Origin: CALNYZ01 sp942490945
Lineage (GTDB): Bacteria; Pseudomonadota; Gammaproteobacteria; UBA6429; Thiohalophilaceae
Reading direction: 5' to 3'
DNA: 64,000 nt
Assembly: GCA_942490945.1 (NCBI GenBank)
Contig: CALNYZ010000044.1
Span: 558,001-622,000, forward strand
This document shows positions 53,173 to 63,155 of the stretch, piece by piece. The notes beneath the pieces were generated by a model. The model searched no databases. It was not told where the DNA came from and worked only from the letters and a program-made list of their open reading frames with translations. A program made the translations under genes and the position numbers. The stretch's first letter is position 1, and the number at the start of each line of letters is the position of its first letter.

Positions 53173-55311
53173 TTATATTTTTAAATCGTCACTCACAATT
53201 TTAGGAGTGATGAATATGAGTAATTCATTCTTGTTATTTTCTTCAAATTTTGTCCTGAACAGCGCACCGATAAGCGGTAGATCACCAAAGAAGGGGACTT
53301 TGCTAACTCGATTCGAGGTATCTTGCTCATAAACGCCACCAAGTACAATCGTTTCGCCATTACTTACCCTTACCTGGGTGACAATTTCACGTTTATCGAT
53401 TGACGGGATTCTGAAATCACCGAATTGTACTGGTCGGTCTTTCTTCACCAGCAAATCCATGATGATTGTTTCATCGGGCGTAATCTGTGGAGTGACTTCC
53501 AGTGCGAGTAACGCTTCCTTGAACGCCGTCGAACTCGCTCCTGACGATGTTGCTTCCAGGTAAGGTAATTCAATACCTTGCTTGATGTGTGCCTTTCTTT
53601 GATTGGCGGTAATAACACGTGGACTTGAAATCGTTTCAGAACGCCCTTCTGCCTGTGCTGCGGACAGCTCCAAATCGAGTAACGTACCGAATGGTAAACG
53701 TGCCAGAGCCAGACCAATTGATGCGGCCGAGCCCAGGTTAGACGCGGGCAAATCGACATTATATCGTGTCCCTCGGGTGGGAATGGTACCGCCTCTGGCT
53801 ATATCAGCATTTACACCGGTATTGGACACACCAATGCCAACTTCGGATGGCGTACCAGTATTACCCGATGTTCGTTTGGATACACCAAATCTCACACCAA
53901 GCTCTTTACTGAATTCGGTATTCGCAATCACAATTCGCGATTCTATGAGTACCTGTCGCACCGGAATATCCAGTTCTTTTACCATAGCAACAATGGCATC
54001 CACTTTTTCCTGCACATCGACTACAAGTATTTTGTTGGTACGTTGATCAAGAGTTACTACACCCCGACTCGACAACCAGCGTGAGGTATTACCAGCACCA
54101 GCACTTCCTCCACCCGGTGCAGCGCCACCACCAGCAGTACCGCTAAATAGTGTTACAAACGATGCTGCCTTGGCATAGTTCACCTGAATGGACTCAGTAA
54201 TGAGTGGCGCAAGTTCTTCGACCTGCTTGCGTGATTCTATTTCCAGTTTTTCTCGTTGCGCAATTTCTTCGGTCGGCGCGACCAGCATGACATTCCCGTT
54301 GACCCGTTTATCCAGGCCTTTGGTTTTAAGTATTATATCCAGTGCCTGATCCCAGGGCACATTTTTAAGGCGTAAGGTTATATCACCACTTACGGTGTCA
54401 CTGGTTACCATGTTGATACCGGTAAAATCAGCAATAAGTTGTAATACTGCCCTGACCTCAATATTCTGAAAATTCAGTGACAGTCGTTCACCGGAATAAA
54501 CCTTCTTTTTATTTCTTACGTTTTCGTCTTTTACTTTTACTTCCGGCTTTACATCAATTGAAAAAATATTATCAGTTTGATAACCAAGATGTTCATATTT
54601 ACCTATGGCACTGATAATAATGCGAACATCACTGCCCTGATTGAAGGAGTCAACTGTCTTCACAGGTGTAGCAAAGTCCAGTACATCCAGGCGCCGTTCG
54701 AATTCTTCAGGTAAGCGTGAATTCTTCAGCGTCACGAGAACCTTGTCGCCTCGCTGTTGCAGGTCAACTGCCGTATTAGGATCACTCAGTGTCAGCAGAA
54801 TCCGTCCTTCACCTTTTTCCCCGCGGCGAAAATCAACTGACTGCACGTTCGCTGTTATATCTTGCTTCTCGGAAAAATTTCCCTGCTTTTCAGAAATATT
54901 CTGAACACTCTTTTTCCCCAGGGTGATAAAGATATCATTGCCCTCGACTACCGTATCATATTCGACCATCCTGGCCAGGTTGATGACAACACGTGTACGC
55001 CCGCCTGCCTGAACAGCACTGATGCTGCGTGCGATACCAACACTAATATTTTTTGATTTTTGATCCCAGGCCAACTTGGTATCAGAAAAATCCATGGCGA
55101 TGCGTGCAGGATTATCAATAGTAAACGTGGTGGGCAAGGAGGCGGAATCTGCCATCATTAAGCGTATTTCTACGCGGTCCCCAGGCAGGCTTGTAAACGA
55201 CACATCCTTCAATGTATTCGCCCATGCTGTCGAAGCAGTTAAGCTTACGGTAAGCAACAAGCATACCCGTAGCAGAAAATTTAATTTATGTTTTGTATGT
55301 TTTGCCATCAT
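53173..55311 (-). CDS. pilQ: Type IV pilus secretin
   Basis: A 712-residue outer-membrane secretin that forms the pore for the pilus. It has a signal peptide (about 1-31, cleavage near AWA), two AMIN-like domains (about 35-130 and 150-250), STN/N0 and N1 domains (LSLNFQNIEVRAVLQLIADFTGINMV, VPWDQALDIILKTKGLDKR), a flexible Gly/Ala loop near residues 395-405, and the C-terminal secretin domain with VRQVLIESRIV and VPFFGDLPLIGALFR. It is the last gene of pilMNOPQ, and an intrinsic terminator follows. Confidence 0.95.
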   Translation of the reverse strand: MMAKHTKHKLNFLLRVCLLLTVSLTASTAWANTLKDVSFTSLPGDRVEIRLMMADSASLPTTFTIDNPARIAMDFSDTKLAWDQKSKNISVGIARSISAVQAGGRTRVVINLARMVEYDTVVEGNDIFITLGKKSVQNISEKQGNFSEKQDITANVQSVDFRRGEKGEGRILLTLSDPNTAVDLQQRGDKVLVTLKNSRLPEEFERRLDVLDFATPVKTVDSFNQGSDVRIIISAIGKYEHLGYQTDNIFSIDVKPEVKVKDENVRNKKKVYSGERLSLNFQNIEVRAVLQLIADFTGINMVTSDTVSGDITLRLKNVPWDQALDIILKTKGLDKRVNGNVMLVAPTEEIAQREKLEIESRKQVEELAPLITESIQVNYAKAASFVTLFSGTAGGGAAPGGGSAGAGNTSRWLSSRGVVTLDQRTNKILVVDVQEKVDAIVAMVKELDIPVRQVLIESRIVIANTEFSKELGVRFGVSKRTSGNTGTPSEVGIGVSNTGVNADIARGGTIPTRGTRYNVDLPASNLGSAASIGLALARLPFGTLLDLELSAAQAEGRSETISSPRVITANQRKAHIKQGIELPYLEATSSGASSTAFKEALLALEVTPQITPDETIIMDLLVKKDRPVQFGDFRIPSIDKREIVTQVRVSNGETIVLGGVYEQDTSNRVSKVPFFGDLPLIGALFRTKFEENNKNELLIFITPKIVSDDLKI

Positions 55312-55335
55312 TGCCTTACTCCTTCGAAAACCTCA

Positions 55336-55893
55336 TCATTGCTCTATCACATTAATGGAGGCTTCTCGGTCTATCCAACCACCTGTGCCATCAGGAATAA
55401 TTTCTTTAAGAATAATTTTTGTTTCCGAGATTTGTACAATCTCCCCGTAATCTTTACCCATGTAGTTGCCAACCTGTACCTTGTAAACTGTTTTATCCGG
55501 TGTCGCGATTAAACCCCAACGCACTTTCTTTTTTTCCAGTATTCCTACAAATGCCAAAGAGCCAAGCGGGAATGCTTCCAGTGGTTCTTTTTTACGGTCG
55601 GTATTTGGACCACCTGTTCCTGTTGCCTCTGCATTGGCATCGTTCGGATCTTCCAGCAAGAATTGGGTGAAGGGATCACGCAAATCAAATGCTGCATAAC
55701 TAAATGGCTCGTAATGCTTTGCTGCAGGCAGATCTTCAATCTTGCTGCCCGGCCGTTGCTTTACTTCTGCGACGTACGATTCGAGATCTCCGTGCTGACC
55801 TGAACTACACGCCGTCATGGCAAACACTGCCAGGAACAAAACAAACAGCTTGCTACTAATTAATTGATGTTGTGTACTTTCAAGCTTCATCAT
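55336..55893 (-). CDS. pilP: Type IV pilus lipoprotein PilP
   Basis: A 185-residue inner-membrane lipoprotein of the pilus alignment complex. The lipobox is MTAC with Cys29 as lipid anchor. The mature part begins disordered and ends in the conserved beta domain (FVGILEKKKVRWGLI, KVQVGNYMGKDYGEIVQI and GGWIDREASI) that contacts PilQ. It lies 24 bases upstream of pilQ and 16 bases after pilO in the usual order. Confidence 0.93.
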   Translation of the reverse strand: MMKLESTQHQLISSKLFVLFLAVFAMTACSSGQHGDLESYVAEVKQRPGSKIEDLPAAKHYEPFSYAAFDLRDPFTQFLLEDPNDANAEATGTGGPNTDRKKEPLEAFPLGSLAFVGILEKKKVRWGLIATPDKTVYKVQVGNYMGKDYGEIVQISETKIILKEIIPDGTGGWIDREASINVIEQ

Positions 55894-55909
55894 AATTTAC
55901 CACACAGAC

Positions 55910-56545
55910 TTAACGTCGACCTTTTCGCTTGTCACGTTCCTGACGTTTCTGTTCTGCAACCTCATCCTCATCCAGATAACGGTATGTTTTTGCTGTCAAA
56001 TCCATCGTCAAGGGATCATTTGGCTTGGCACCACTACGAATAAAAATATTATGTAGTGTCACAATCCGGGGTAATGCCGCTACGCCACTGACAAAACTTC
56101 CAAACTGATGATAGGTGCCAGTCATTTTAATTTTGATGGGCAACTCCGCATAAAACTCGGTAAATTGTTCCGCTTCAGGTTTGAATAAAACAAACTCAAT
56201 ACCGCTTGCCAGTCCGGTTTGAGAAATATCAACCAGCAAGTGTTCAACTTCGGTCTTGCTCGGTAACTGTCGCAACATGGCACCAAATGATTCTTCCATG
56301 TCTTTCATCTGAATACGATAAGCTTCAAGATTGACCGACTTTTGCTGCTTGACCTCAAAATCTCGTTTCAGGGTAACTTCCTCACTACGCGCGCGATCCA
56401 GCGTTTCCTGCTGGTTTTTAATATCGAGAAAATAACCGGCCGCGAGCACAATGATTCCCACAGCAATGATTAATCCAATTTTTACCGGGGCAGGCCATGC
56501 ACCGAGATTACTAAAATCGAGATCGTTTAAATCAATGTTTTTCAT
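55910..56545 (-). CDS. pilO: Type IV pilus assembly protein PilO
   Basis: A 211-residue bitopic protein with one membrane helix (about 22-41, VKIGLIIAVGIIVLAAGYFL), a coiled-coil region (about 45-90) and a ferredoxin-like C-terminal domain (FYAELPIKIKMTGTYHQFGSFVSGVAAL). PilO pairs with PilN in the inner-membrane platform. The start overlaps the pilN stop by 4 bases (ATGA at 56542-56545), typical of the operon. The C-terminus is basic (QERDKRKGRR). Confidence 0.94.
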   Translation of the reverse strand: MKNIDLNDLDFSNLGAWPAPVKIGLIIAVGIIVLAAGYFLDIKNQQETLDRARSEEVTLKRDFEVKQQKSVNLEAYRIQMKDMEESFGAMLRQLPSKTEVEHLLVDISQTGLASGIEFVLFKPEAEQFTEFYAELPIKIKMTGTYHQFGSFVSGVAALPRIVTLHNIFIRSGAKPNDPLTMDLTAKTYRYLDEDEVAEQKRQERDKRKGRR

Positions 56546-57141
56546 TTACGCTTTCTCGCCGCCTTGGCCGCCTTGTCTGACTCAAGCTTCTCTTCAGCCA
56601 GAATGGAAACTTGTGTGGCACGAATCTTGAAACTGCGTTCCTTGGTTTCTTTCTTGTTCTTCGCTTCAATCACATCGAGAATCGGCCCTTTTAACCAGCC
56701 GGATTTGTCTATTCCGCGCATGAATGCCGAGACTCTCGCATTGGATTGCGCCAAACCCTCAATTGTCAGCAAATTTCCCTGTTGCTTAAGAGAAGACAGA
56801 TAAACACCTTCCGGTATTATCCTCACCACTTCATCGAACAAATGTACAACCTCCGGTCGATTACGTTGCAAGATCTGAATCTTGTCAATACGATCGATCA
56901 GGCGCTGTTTGTCACGTTCCAGCTTGGTAATTTCTTTAATTTGTTCTTCAACCTGGCGAATTTCTTTTTGTAAGTAGGCATTACGCGAATTCTGCACGCT
57001 GATCGACCGGGCGTATTCCAGATGGACTGCCACAATCACCAGTACCATTAACAAAACAGACAAACCAAGCAGGGTTAAAAACTGACGTTGCTGTTCTTTG
57101 CGTCGCTCTTCGCGCCAGGGTAATAGATTAATTTTTGCCAC
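56542..57141 (-). CDS. pilN: Type IV pilus assembly protein PilN
   Basis: A 199-residue inner-membrane protein. Its N-terminus INLLPWREERRKEQQ is the conserved segment that binds the cytoplasmic protein PilM. A helix (about 22-43) and a coiled coil (about 45-90) follow, then a small periplasmic domain. The start is GTG at 57141, overlapping the pilM stop by one base. The tail is Lys/Ala-rich (DKAAKAARKRK). Confidence 0.94.
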   Translation of the reverse strand: MAKINLLPWREERRKEQQRQFLTLLGLSVLLMVLVIVAVHLEYARSISVQNSRNAYLQKEIRQVEEQIKEITKLERDKQRLIDRIDKIQILQRNRPEVVHLFDEVVRIIPEGVYLSSLKQQGNLLTIEGLAQSNARVSAFMRGIDKSGWLKGPILDVIEAKNKKETKERSFKIRATQVSILAEEKLESDKAAKAARKRK

Positions 57142-58211
57142 TAGTCAAAAGTCCTCATGGCTAACCCCGCTGATATCATCAGTGCTGACGCATCATTACT
57201 TAAACTTTGCGCTTTCACTCTTGATGCAATGGTCATGTTAACAAACGGGTTGGCTATCGACGTATGCACGCCTAACTTGTTTGCAATCATTTCATCAATG
57301 CCGGGGAGCATTGACGAACCACCTGCCAGCACAATGTGATCGACACTATTATACTGGCTGGAAGAAAAGAAGAATTGTAATGAACGGCTAACCTGCTGTG
57401 TCATGGCTTCTTTAAACGGTTCAAGCACTTCCGGCACATAGTTGTCCGGCAAGCCACCCTGACGCTTTGCCATTCCGGCTTCCTCGTATGACAGGCCGTA
57501 ACGACGCTGAATTTCTTCTGTTAACTGTCTGCCACCAAATACCTGTTCACGTGTATATATAGACTTGTTGTCGTGCATGACATTCAGGGTTGTCATGGTC
57601 GCACCGACATCCACAATTGCGATGGTTTGATCGATACCATTATCGGGCAATTGCGAAGTTAATAATTGAAACACATTTTCCATCGCAAAGGCTTCTACAT
57701 CAACGACGCGTGCCTTCAGTCCGGCAAGTTCCACGGCGGCAACTCGTACATCGACGTTCTCACTACGGGATGCGGCCAATAAAACATCCACACGTTCAGG
57801 GTCATTTTCTGATGGTCCCAGTACTTCAAAATCAATATTTACTTCTTCAAGCGGGTAGGGAATGTATTGATCGGCTTCGAGTTGAATCTGTTGCTCCATC
57901 TCATCTTCATTCAGAGACGCAGGCATGGAAATCGTTTTGGTGATCACGGCAGAACCTGCCACCGCAACGGCTGCATGTTTACTACGTGTGCCGGAACGCT
58001 TAATCGCACGTTTAATGGCTTCACCCACGGCTTCAACATCAGAGATATTTTTTTCGATGACAGAATTAGGCGGCAACGGCTCGACCGCATAGCTTTCTAC
58101 GCGAATTCGATCCCCCGTCTTATCAAGTTCCAGCAATTTCACCGCGGTCGAGCTTATGTCGAGCCCCACAACCGGTGGATTGCGTGGTTTAAAGAGGTCC
58201 GCTAATCCCAT
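57141..58211 (-). CDS. pilM: Type IV pilus actin-like ATPase PilM
   Basis: A 356-residue cytoplasmic FtsA-like protein. VGLDISSTAVKLLELDK is the phosphate-1 motif of the actin fold, and AIVDVGATMTTLNVM and VLAGGSSMLPGIDEMI give the phosphate-2 and adenosine motifs. It binds the PilN N-terminus. It starts the pilMNOPQ operon and diverges from the PBP1A gene across a 193-base gap that should hold both promoters, as in other gammaproteobacteria. Confidence 0.96.
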   Translation of the reverse strand: MGLADLFKPRNPPVVGLDISSTAVKLLELDKTGDRIRVESYAVEPLPPNSVIEKNISDVEAVGEAIKRAIKRSGTRSKHAAVAVAGSAVITKTISMPASLNEDEMEQQIQLEADQYIPYPLEEVNIDFEVLGPSENDPERVDVLLAASRSENVDVRVAAVELAGLKARVVDVEAFAMENVFQLLTSQLPDNGIDQTIAIVDVGATMTTLNVMHDNKSIYTREQVFGGRQLTEEIQRRYGLSYEEAGMAKRQGGLPDNYVPEVLEPFKEAMTQQVSRSLQFFFSSSQYNSVDHIVLAGGSSMLPGIDEMIANKLGVHTSIANPFVNMTIASRVKAQSLSNDASALMISAGLAMRTFD

Positions 58212-58404
58212 TTTTTCCTTCTATACCGTGTATTTAGGAGAATGTTATGTATAACTACATTAGGTATCTGTGTCAACTATAGGTCAAATAATAGTTAAAT
58301 ACAAATTTTGATTAGTGTGCGTTAGTCCCAGGCAGTATACTGTGTGCTTCACTCATACTCGGCATATGAGTAAGATAACTTTATAGAATAAGTCCAGATT
58401 TAGT

Positions 58405-61050
58405 GTGAAACCTGTCATAAAAAAGATATTTGTCTACGGAATAACCACAAGCTTCAGCCTTATGCTGCTGGGAAGCCTGTTTTTATTTGGAATGTATGCC
58501 TATCTGGCGCCCGATTTGCCTGAAATCGAGACCCTGAAAGACGTGCAATTTCAGGAACCACTGCGTGTTTACAGCGCAGACGGCAAACTTATTAGTGAGT
58601 TTGGTCAAAAAAAGCGCACCCCACTGAAGTATGATGAGCTGCCACCTTTATTGATCAATGCCCTGCTCGCAGCAGAAGACGATCGATTTTTCGAGCATCC
58701 GGGTGTCGACTATAAGGGAATATTGCGCGCCGCATTTAATCTGGTGCGAACAGGCGAACGTAGCCAGGGTGGCAGCACCATTACCATGCAGGTCGCACGC
58801 AACTTTTTCCTCACCCGCGAAAAAACCTTCACCCGCAAATTCAACGAAATTTTTCTGTCCTTCAAAATTGAAGGCGGCCTCACAAAGCAGGAAATTCTCG
58901 AGCTGTATTTAAACAAAATCTTTTTCGGCAAACGCGCCTTCGGTGTCGGTGCCGCGGCACAGGTTTATTACAATAAAGATGTCGATGAACTCACCTTGCC
59001 GGAAATCGCGATGATCGTCGGCATACCTAAAGCACCATCTCGTTATAACCCGGTCGTCAACCTCGAGCGTGCTACCTTACGTCGCAATTACGTGTTGCGC
59101 CGCATGCGTGAATTAAATTTTATCAACGAAGAAGAATTACAGTCCGCGCTTGCCTATGTGGATACAGCAAGTGTACATGGCCAACCGATTGAAGTTGAAG
59201 CGCCGTATATTGCCGAGATGGTACGTGCTGAAATGTATAAACGTTATGGCGAAGATTATGACTCCCAGGGCTACAAGGTTTTTACTACCATTGATGGTCG
59301 CTTGCAGGAAGCAGCCAACCGCGCCTTGCGCGCGAGTCTGCACGGCTATGAGCGCCGACATGGCTATCGTGGCATCATCAAACATGTCGACCTGTTTCCC
59401 GATCTGAATTTTTATAATGTCGAAGATGATTTCGAATACTGGGATCAACTACTGGAAGAGCAACCCACGCAAGGTGACTTGATGCCGGCGATTGTTGTGG
59501 ACATGGATGAACAAAGCGCCTATGCCTACACTCAGGATAAACGGCTGGTATTTATGGACTGGCCACAATTAAGCTGGGCGCGTCGCTTTATTGATCAAAC
59601 CCATATCGGACCGGAACTGGATAACGCATCACAGATTCTTAAACCGGGCGATATTATTTACACTGCACCTGCCTCACGTGGTTGTACCAATCTTGCCCAG
59701 GTACCACTTGTCAGTGGCGCACTGATCAGCCTGCACCCGGAAGACGGCCGTATGCTGTCACTTGTAGGCGGCTTTGATTATCACCAAAGCAAATTCAACC
59801 GCGTGATTCAGGCCAAACGCCAACCTGGTTCCAGTTTCAAACCGTTTATTTATTCTGCGGCAATCGATAAAGGTTTTACCGCAGCCAGCATCATTAACGA
59901 TGCACCTGTTGTATTTGATGCACCCGGCCTGGAAGACACCTGGCGACCTGAGAACTATACCGGTAAATGGTATGGCGACACACGACTGCGTGAAGCGCTT
60001 ATCCACTCACGCAATCTGATATCAATTCGAATATTACGTGACATCGGCATCGGCTATGCAGTGCGTTATATGACACGTTTTGGATTTCAACGCTCGGATA
60101 TCCCGCGCGACCTGTCACTTGCTCTCGGCAGTGGCGCGATCACCCCGCTGGCACTGGCGAATGGCTACAGCGTGTTTGCCAACGGAGGCTATCAGGTACA
60201 ACCCTATTTTATTCAATACATACAACAATCTGATGACAAGGTGGTTTACGTCGAACAACCGTCACAGATTTGCCGTAGTTGTGATCCACCGCCAGAAAAG
60301 GAAACTGCTATTGCCGCCGACCCCAATGCGCCGGTCACCTCATCTGCTACAGAAAATGCAGCAACTGTTACGCCTGCAGAGACTGCTGCTGCGAGCGATG
60401 CCAAACCGGAAACCACGACAGCGGCAAAAGAAGACCAGAATTCAAAAAACGAAACCGCACCTGACACACTCACGCCAGCAGAACCGGCAGTCGTATACAC
60501 GCCTGAGTTACTGGCCTTGATTGAAAGCGAAGGCCCCAAACAACGCAAGCTGGCAGAACGTGTTATCAGTGCACAAACGGCTTTCCTGATGAACACCATG
60601 ATGCGAGACGTGATTCGCTTTGGTACGGGTCGACGTGCTCTGGTGTTAAAACGCAAGGACCTGGCAGGTAAAACCGGTACGACAAACGATCAGAACGACG
60701 CCTGGTTTGCCGGCTTCACACAAAATATTGTCAGTATTGCCTGGGTAGGGTTTGACGAACCCAAGCCACTCGGTAACTCGGAAACCGGTGCCATCGCCGC
60801 CTTGCCGATGTGGGTCGATTTTATGCGTGAAGCGCTCGACGGCGTGGAAGAAACCCAGCTGGTACAGCCACCTGGCATCGTATCCGTTCGCATCGATAAA
60901 CAGACCGGTTTGGCAGCAAGTCCAAATAGTCAGGAATCCATGTTTGAGTTCTTTCTCTCAGACCAGATCCCCTCTGAATCCAATTCTTCTGTCGCGGCGC
61001 CAACGCCGGGCGGAGATAACAACGGTCATATTACCGAAGAAATTTTCTAA
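58405..61050 (+). CDS. mrcA: Penicillin-binding protein 1A
   Basis: A bifunctional peptidoglycan glycosyltransferase/transpeptidase of 881 residues. A membrane helix is at about 9-33. The transglycosylase domain has EDDRFFEHPGVDYKGI with the catalytic Glu and GGSTITMQVARNFFL. After an OB-like domain, the transpeptidase domain has the Ser in SSFKPF (near residue 475), SRN and KTGT (near 754). A low-complexity stretch rich in Ala, Thr, Glu and Pro (about residues 635-695) interrupts the region between SRN and KTGT. The start is GTG at 58405. It diverges from pilM, a conserved arrangement. Confidence 0.95.
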   Translation: MKPVIKKIFVYGITTSFSLMLLGSLFLFGMYAYLAPDLPEIETLKDVQFQEPLRVYSADGKLISEFGQKKRTPLKYDELPPLLINALLAAEDDRFFEHPGVDYKGILRAAFNLVRTGERSQGGSTITMQVARNFFLTREKTFTRKFNEIFLSFKIEGGLTKQEILELYLNKIFFGKRAFGVGAAAQVYYNKDVDELTLPEIAMIVGIPKAPSRYNPVVNLERATLRRNYVLRRMRELNFINEEELQSALAYVDTASVHGQPIEVEAPYIAEMVRAEMYKRYGEDYDSQGYKVFTTIDGRLQEAANRALRASLHGYERRHGYRGIIKHVDLFPDLNFYNVEDDFEYWDQLLEEQPTQGDLMPAIVVDMDEQSAYAYTQDKRLVFMDWPQLSWARRFIDQTHIGPELDNASQILKPGDIIYTAPASRGCTNLAQVPLVSGALISLHPEDGRMLSLVGGFDYHQSKFNRVIQAKRQPGSSFKPFIYSAAIDKGFTAASIINDAPVVFDAPGLEDTWRPENYTGKWYGDTRLREALIHSRNLISIRILRDIGIGYAVRYMTRFGFQRSDIPRDLSLALGSGAITPLALANGYSVFANGGYQVQPYFIQYIQQSDDKVVYVEQPSQICRSCDPPPEKETAIAADPNAPVTSSATENAATVTPAETAAASDAKPETTTAAKEDQNSKNETAPDTLTPAEPAVVYTPELLALIESEGPKQRKLAERVISAQTAFLMNTMMRDVIRFGTGRRALVLKRKDLAGKTGTTNDQNDAWFAGFTQNIVSIAWVGFDEPKPLGNSETGAIAALPMWVDFMREALDGVEETQLVQPPGIVSVRIDKQTGLAASPNSQESMFEFFLSDQIPSESNSSVAAPTPGGDNNGHITEEIF

Positions 61051-61133
61051 CCAGCGTTAATCTTCAGCTATGATTAACTAAAGCAGGTCAGTGCGATAAG
61101 CGGTACAACCAGATTCTTGAGCGGGTTACAGAA

Positions 61134-61760
61134 ATGGCACATCGCAAACAAAACGAATGGCAAACGCGTGAACGTCTGGCTCAGGCCGCAGCGCAATACA
61201 TGGCAGAAACCGGCAGTCAGGATTTTCAACTCGCCAAAAAGAAAGCCATGTTACAACTCGGCATGCCCGAGACACGCAATCTTCCCAGCAATATCGAAAT
61301 TGAAACGGCGTTACAAACCTATCAACGCCTGTTTCGTGCCGACACCCAACCTCAACATTTACAGCGCCTGCGTCAGATTGCCTTGACCGCCATGCAGTTT
61401 TTTCAACAATTTGATCCAAGACTGGTTGGGCCAGTACTTAGCGGTACAGCTGATGAACACTCCAGCGTAACTCTACATGTATTCAGTGACACACCTGAAG
61501 ACGTGGCATTTTATTTGATGGACAAACAAATTCCTTACTCCACAATCGAGAAGCGCCTGAAAATTAAAAATGAAACTTATCAGGTTTATCCGGCATATCA
61601 TTTTATTGCCGAAGATACCGCGATAACCGCAATTGTGTTCCCAATGAATGCTCTATATCAGGCACCAATAAGTCCGGTGGATGGCAAGCCGATGCAACGG
61701 GCGAATGCGGCTAACCTGATTAATCTGCTTGATCAAAATGAATTAACTTTATCCCGCTAA
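61134..61760 (+). CDS. Conserved hypothetical protein downstream of PBP1A
   Basis: A 208-residue cytoplasmic protein. The start has a helical segment resembling a helix-turn-helix (LAQAAAQYMAETGSQDFQLAKKKA), and the rest reads as an alpha/beta domain (LTAMQFFQQFDPRLVGPVLSGTADEHS, then HVFSDTPEDVAFYLMD), reminiscent of a nucleotidyltransferase-like fold, but without residues I could call catalytic with certainty. I do not recognise a named family. It follows mrcA by 83 bases and may share its transcript. Confidence 0.7.
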   Translation: MAHRKQNEWQTRERLAQAAAQYMAETGSQDFQLAKKKAMLQLGMPETRNLPSNIEIETALQTYQRLFRADTQPQHLQRLRQIALTAMQFFQQFDPRLVGPVLSGTADEHSSVTLHVFSDTPEDVAFYLMDKQIPYSTIEKRLKIKNETYQVYPAYHFIAEDTAITAIVFPMNALYQAPISPVDGKPMQRANAANLINLLDQNELTLSR

Positions 61761-61780
61761 ACAGCGAATACCTCCTGCCC

Positions 61781-61823
61781 TGAATACTCTGAATACTCTG
61801 AATACTCTGAATACTCTGAATAC
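61781..61823. repeat. Tandem repeat, four and a half copies of a 9-bp unit
   Basis: TGAATACTC is repeated exactly four times (61781-61816) and then a partial TGAATAC follows (61817-61823). It sits between the hypothetical gene and the convergent acyltransferase gene. The unit length equals that of the pyrimidine array at 14532-14603, although the sequence differs. Confidence 0.95.
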
Positions 61824-61856
61824 AAGAAAGACCTGGCTTGATAGCAGGCGTATATA

Positions 61857-62927
61857 TTATTTACGTTTAAAAAGTTTATAAGCTTTTGGTTTGATGTACT
61901 GTTTGAGCGGATATTTTTGCTTCTCACACCATCTACCAAAACTTGCGATGATTATAAATGTACCGGTATATAATATAAGCCTGCTCGATATTGCTGACTC
62001 ATCTTCAACATATAACAGCGGCAATACATTCAGCAGAGGAACGTGAAATAAATACAACGCAAAAGTTAGTGAGGCCAACCAACGTACCGGTACTTCCATA
62101 AAGAATATCACTTTCTTGAAAAACAACACTAATGACTGCGCAAACATAATATGTAAAGTGAACGTTATGGCATCGAAATATTCGCCTGCAAGCGCCCATC
62201 TTTTTATATACGGTATGGTAAAACCGATATGATTTTTAAGTATAGGCCCGGCAACAAGCAGCAATAATAATGCAATGATAGAAACAATCGCGGCCAGTTT
62301 GCTGGAGCCTAATCTGTTATCATATCGCTGATGAAATTTGTACGTAAAATACCCCATCAGCCACATAGGGAACAAAAACAAAATCGTAGGACCAGCCAGA
62401 ATTGCAAAAAACAGAATCAACACAATTCGTTTTGTACCCCGAAAATAAAAACTGGCAGCGAAAATACAATAGTAAAACACTTCAAAAGAGAGCGACCAAA
62501 ACGGTCCATTTAATCCGGGTGTCAGTTCAAGTGTCCATATATATTGCAAATTAAACAGTGTCATCACAAAACGCACAACATGATCGGCAAAGGTAAAGTC
62601 GCTGATTTGCTTGATCAATGGGCCATTAAAGTACACAGCAATAATTGTACAAATCATTGTTAATAGTAGCGCAGGAAGTATGACTGAATAAAGCCGCGCC
62701 AATCTTGCTGTAATATAATCTTCAATTAACTTTTCTTTCGTGTCTGCAACATAGGCAATAACATAACCCGACAAAACGAAAAATATAATGACACCAGCAT
62801 ACTTGTAAGACAATGCTTCAAACTGCCACAAGAATCCACCCGTCACACCTGATGCATGACCAAAAAAAACCGCCAGAGCTGCACTAAAACGGACGATATC
62901 CAGATAGATTGACAGTTCTTTTTGCAT
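61857..62927 (-). CDS. Acyltransferase 3 family membrane protein
   Basis: A 356-residue protein with about ten membrane helices. The conserved His lies in AVFFGHASGVTGG near the N-terminus and an Arg in DYITARLARLYSVILPAL; this is the acyltransferase 3 (OafA/NodX) signature. Such enzymes acetylate or acylate cell-surface sugars such as lipopolysaccharide O-antigen or peptidoglycan. The substrate cannot be deduced. It lacks the C-terminal SGNH domain of OafA. The gene is monocistronic and its base composition is more AT-rich than its neighbours, a possible sign of transfer. Confidence 0.9.
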   Translation of the reverse strand: MQKELSIYLDIVRFSAALAVFFGHASGVTGGFLWQFEALSYKYAGVIIFFVLSGYVIAYVADTKEKLIEDYITARLARLYSVILPALLLTMICTIIAVYFNGPLIKQISDFTFADHVVRFVMTLFNLQYIWTLELTPGLNGPFWSLSFEVFYYCIFAASFYFRGTKRIVLILFFAILAGPTILFLFPMWLMGYFTYKFHQRYDNRLGSSKLAAIVSIIALLLLLVAGPILKNHIGFTIPYIKRWALAGEYFDAITFTLHIMFAQSLVLFFKKVIFFMEVPVRWLASLTFALYLFHVPLLNVLPLLYVEDESAISSRLILYTGTFIIIASFGRWCEKQKYPLKQYIKPKAYKLFKRK

Positions 62928-63155
62928 GAAAAATCTCAGATAGATTTGGAATAATTTGTTCAGGACTTTAACACTTTACTTACCAGAAAATAAGACTTTA
63001 GATTAGCAATAGGTCCCTGAAATATGCATGCCCTTCATTAACAAACAGCGTTGTATTTCCTGTTAAAGATTTGCGTCGGGTACCATGTTGTCCAGTCGAA
63101 GAAGAGAGGGAATGTAAACTCAGTGGTGAGTTAACTGGAAAAGGGATAGCTCACC

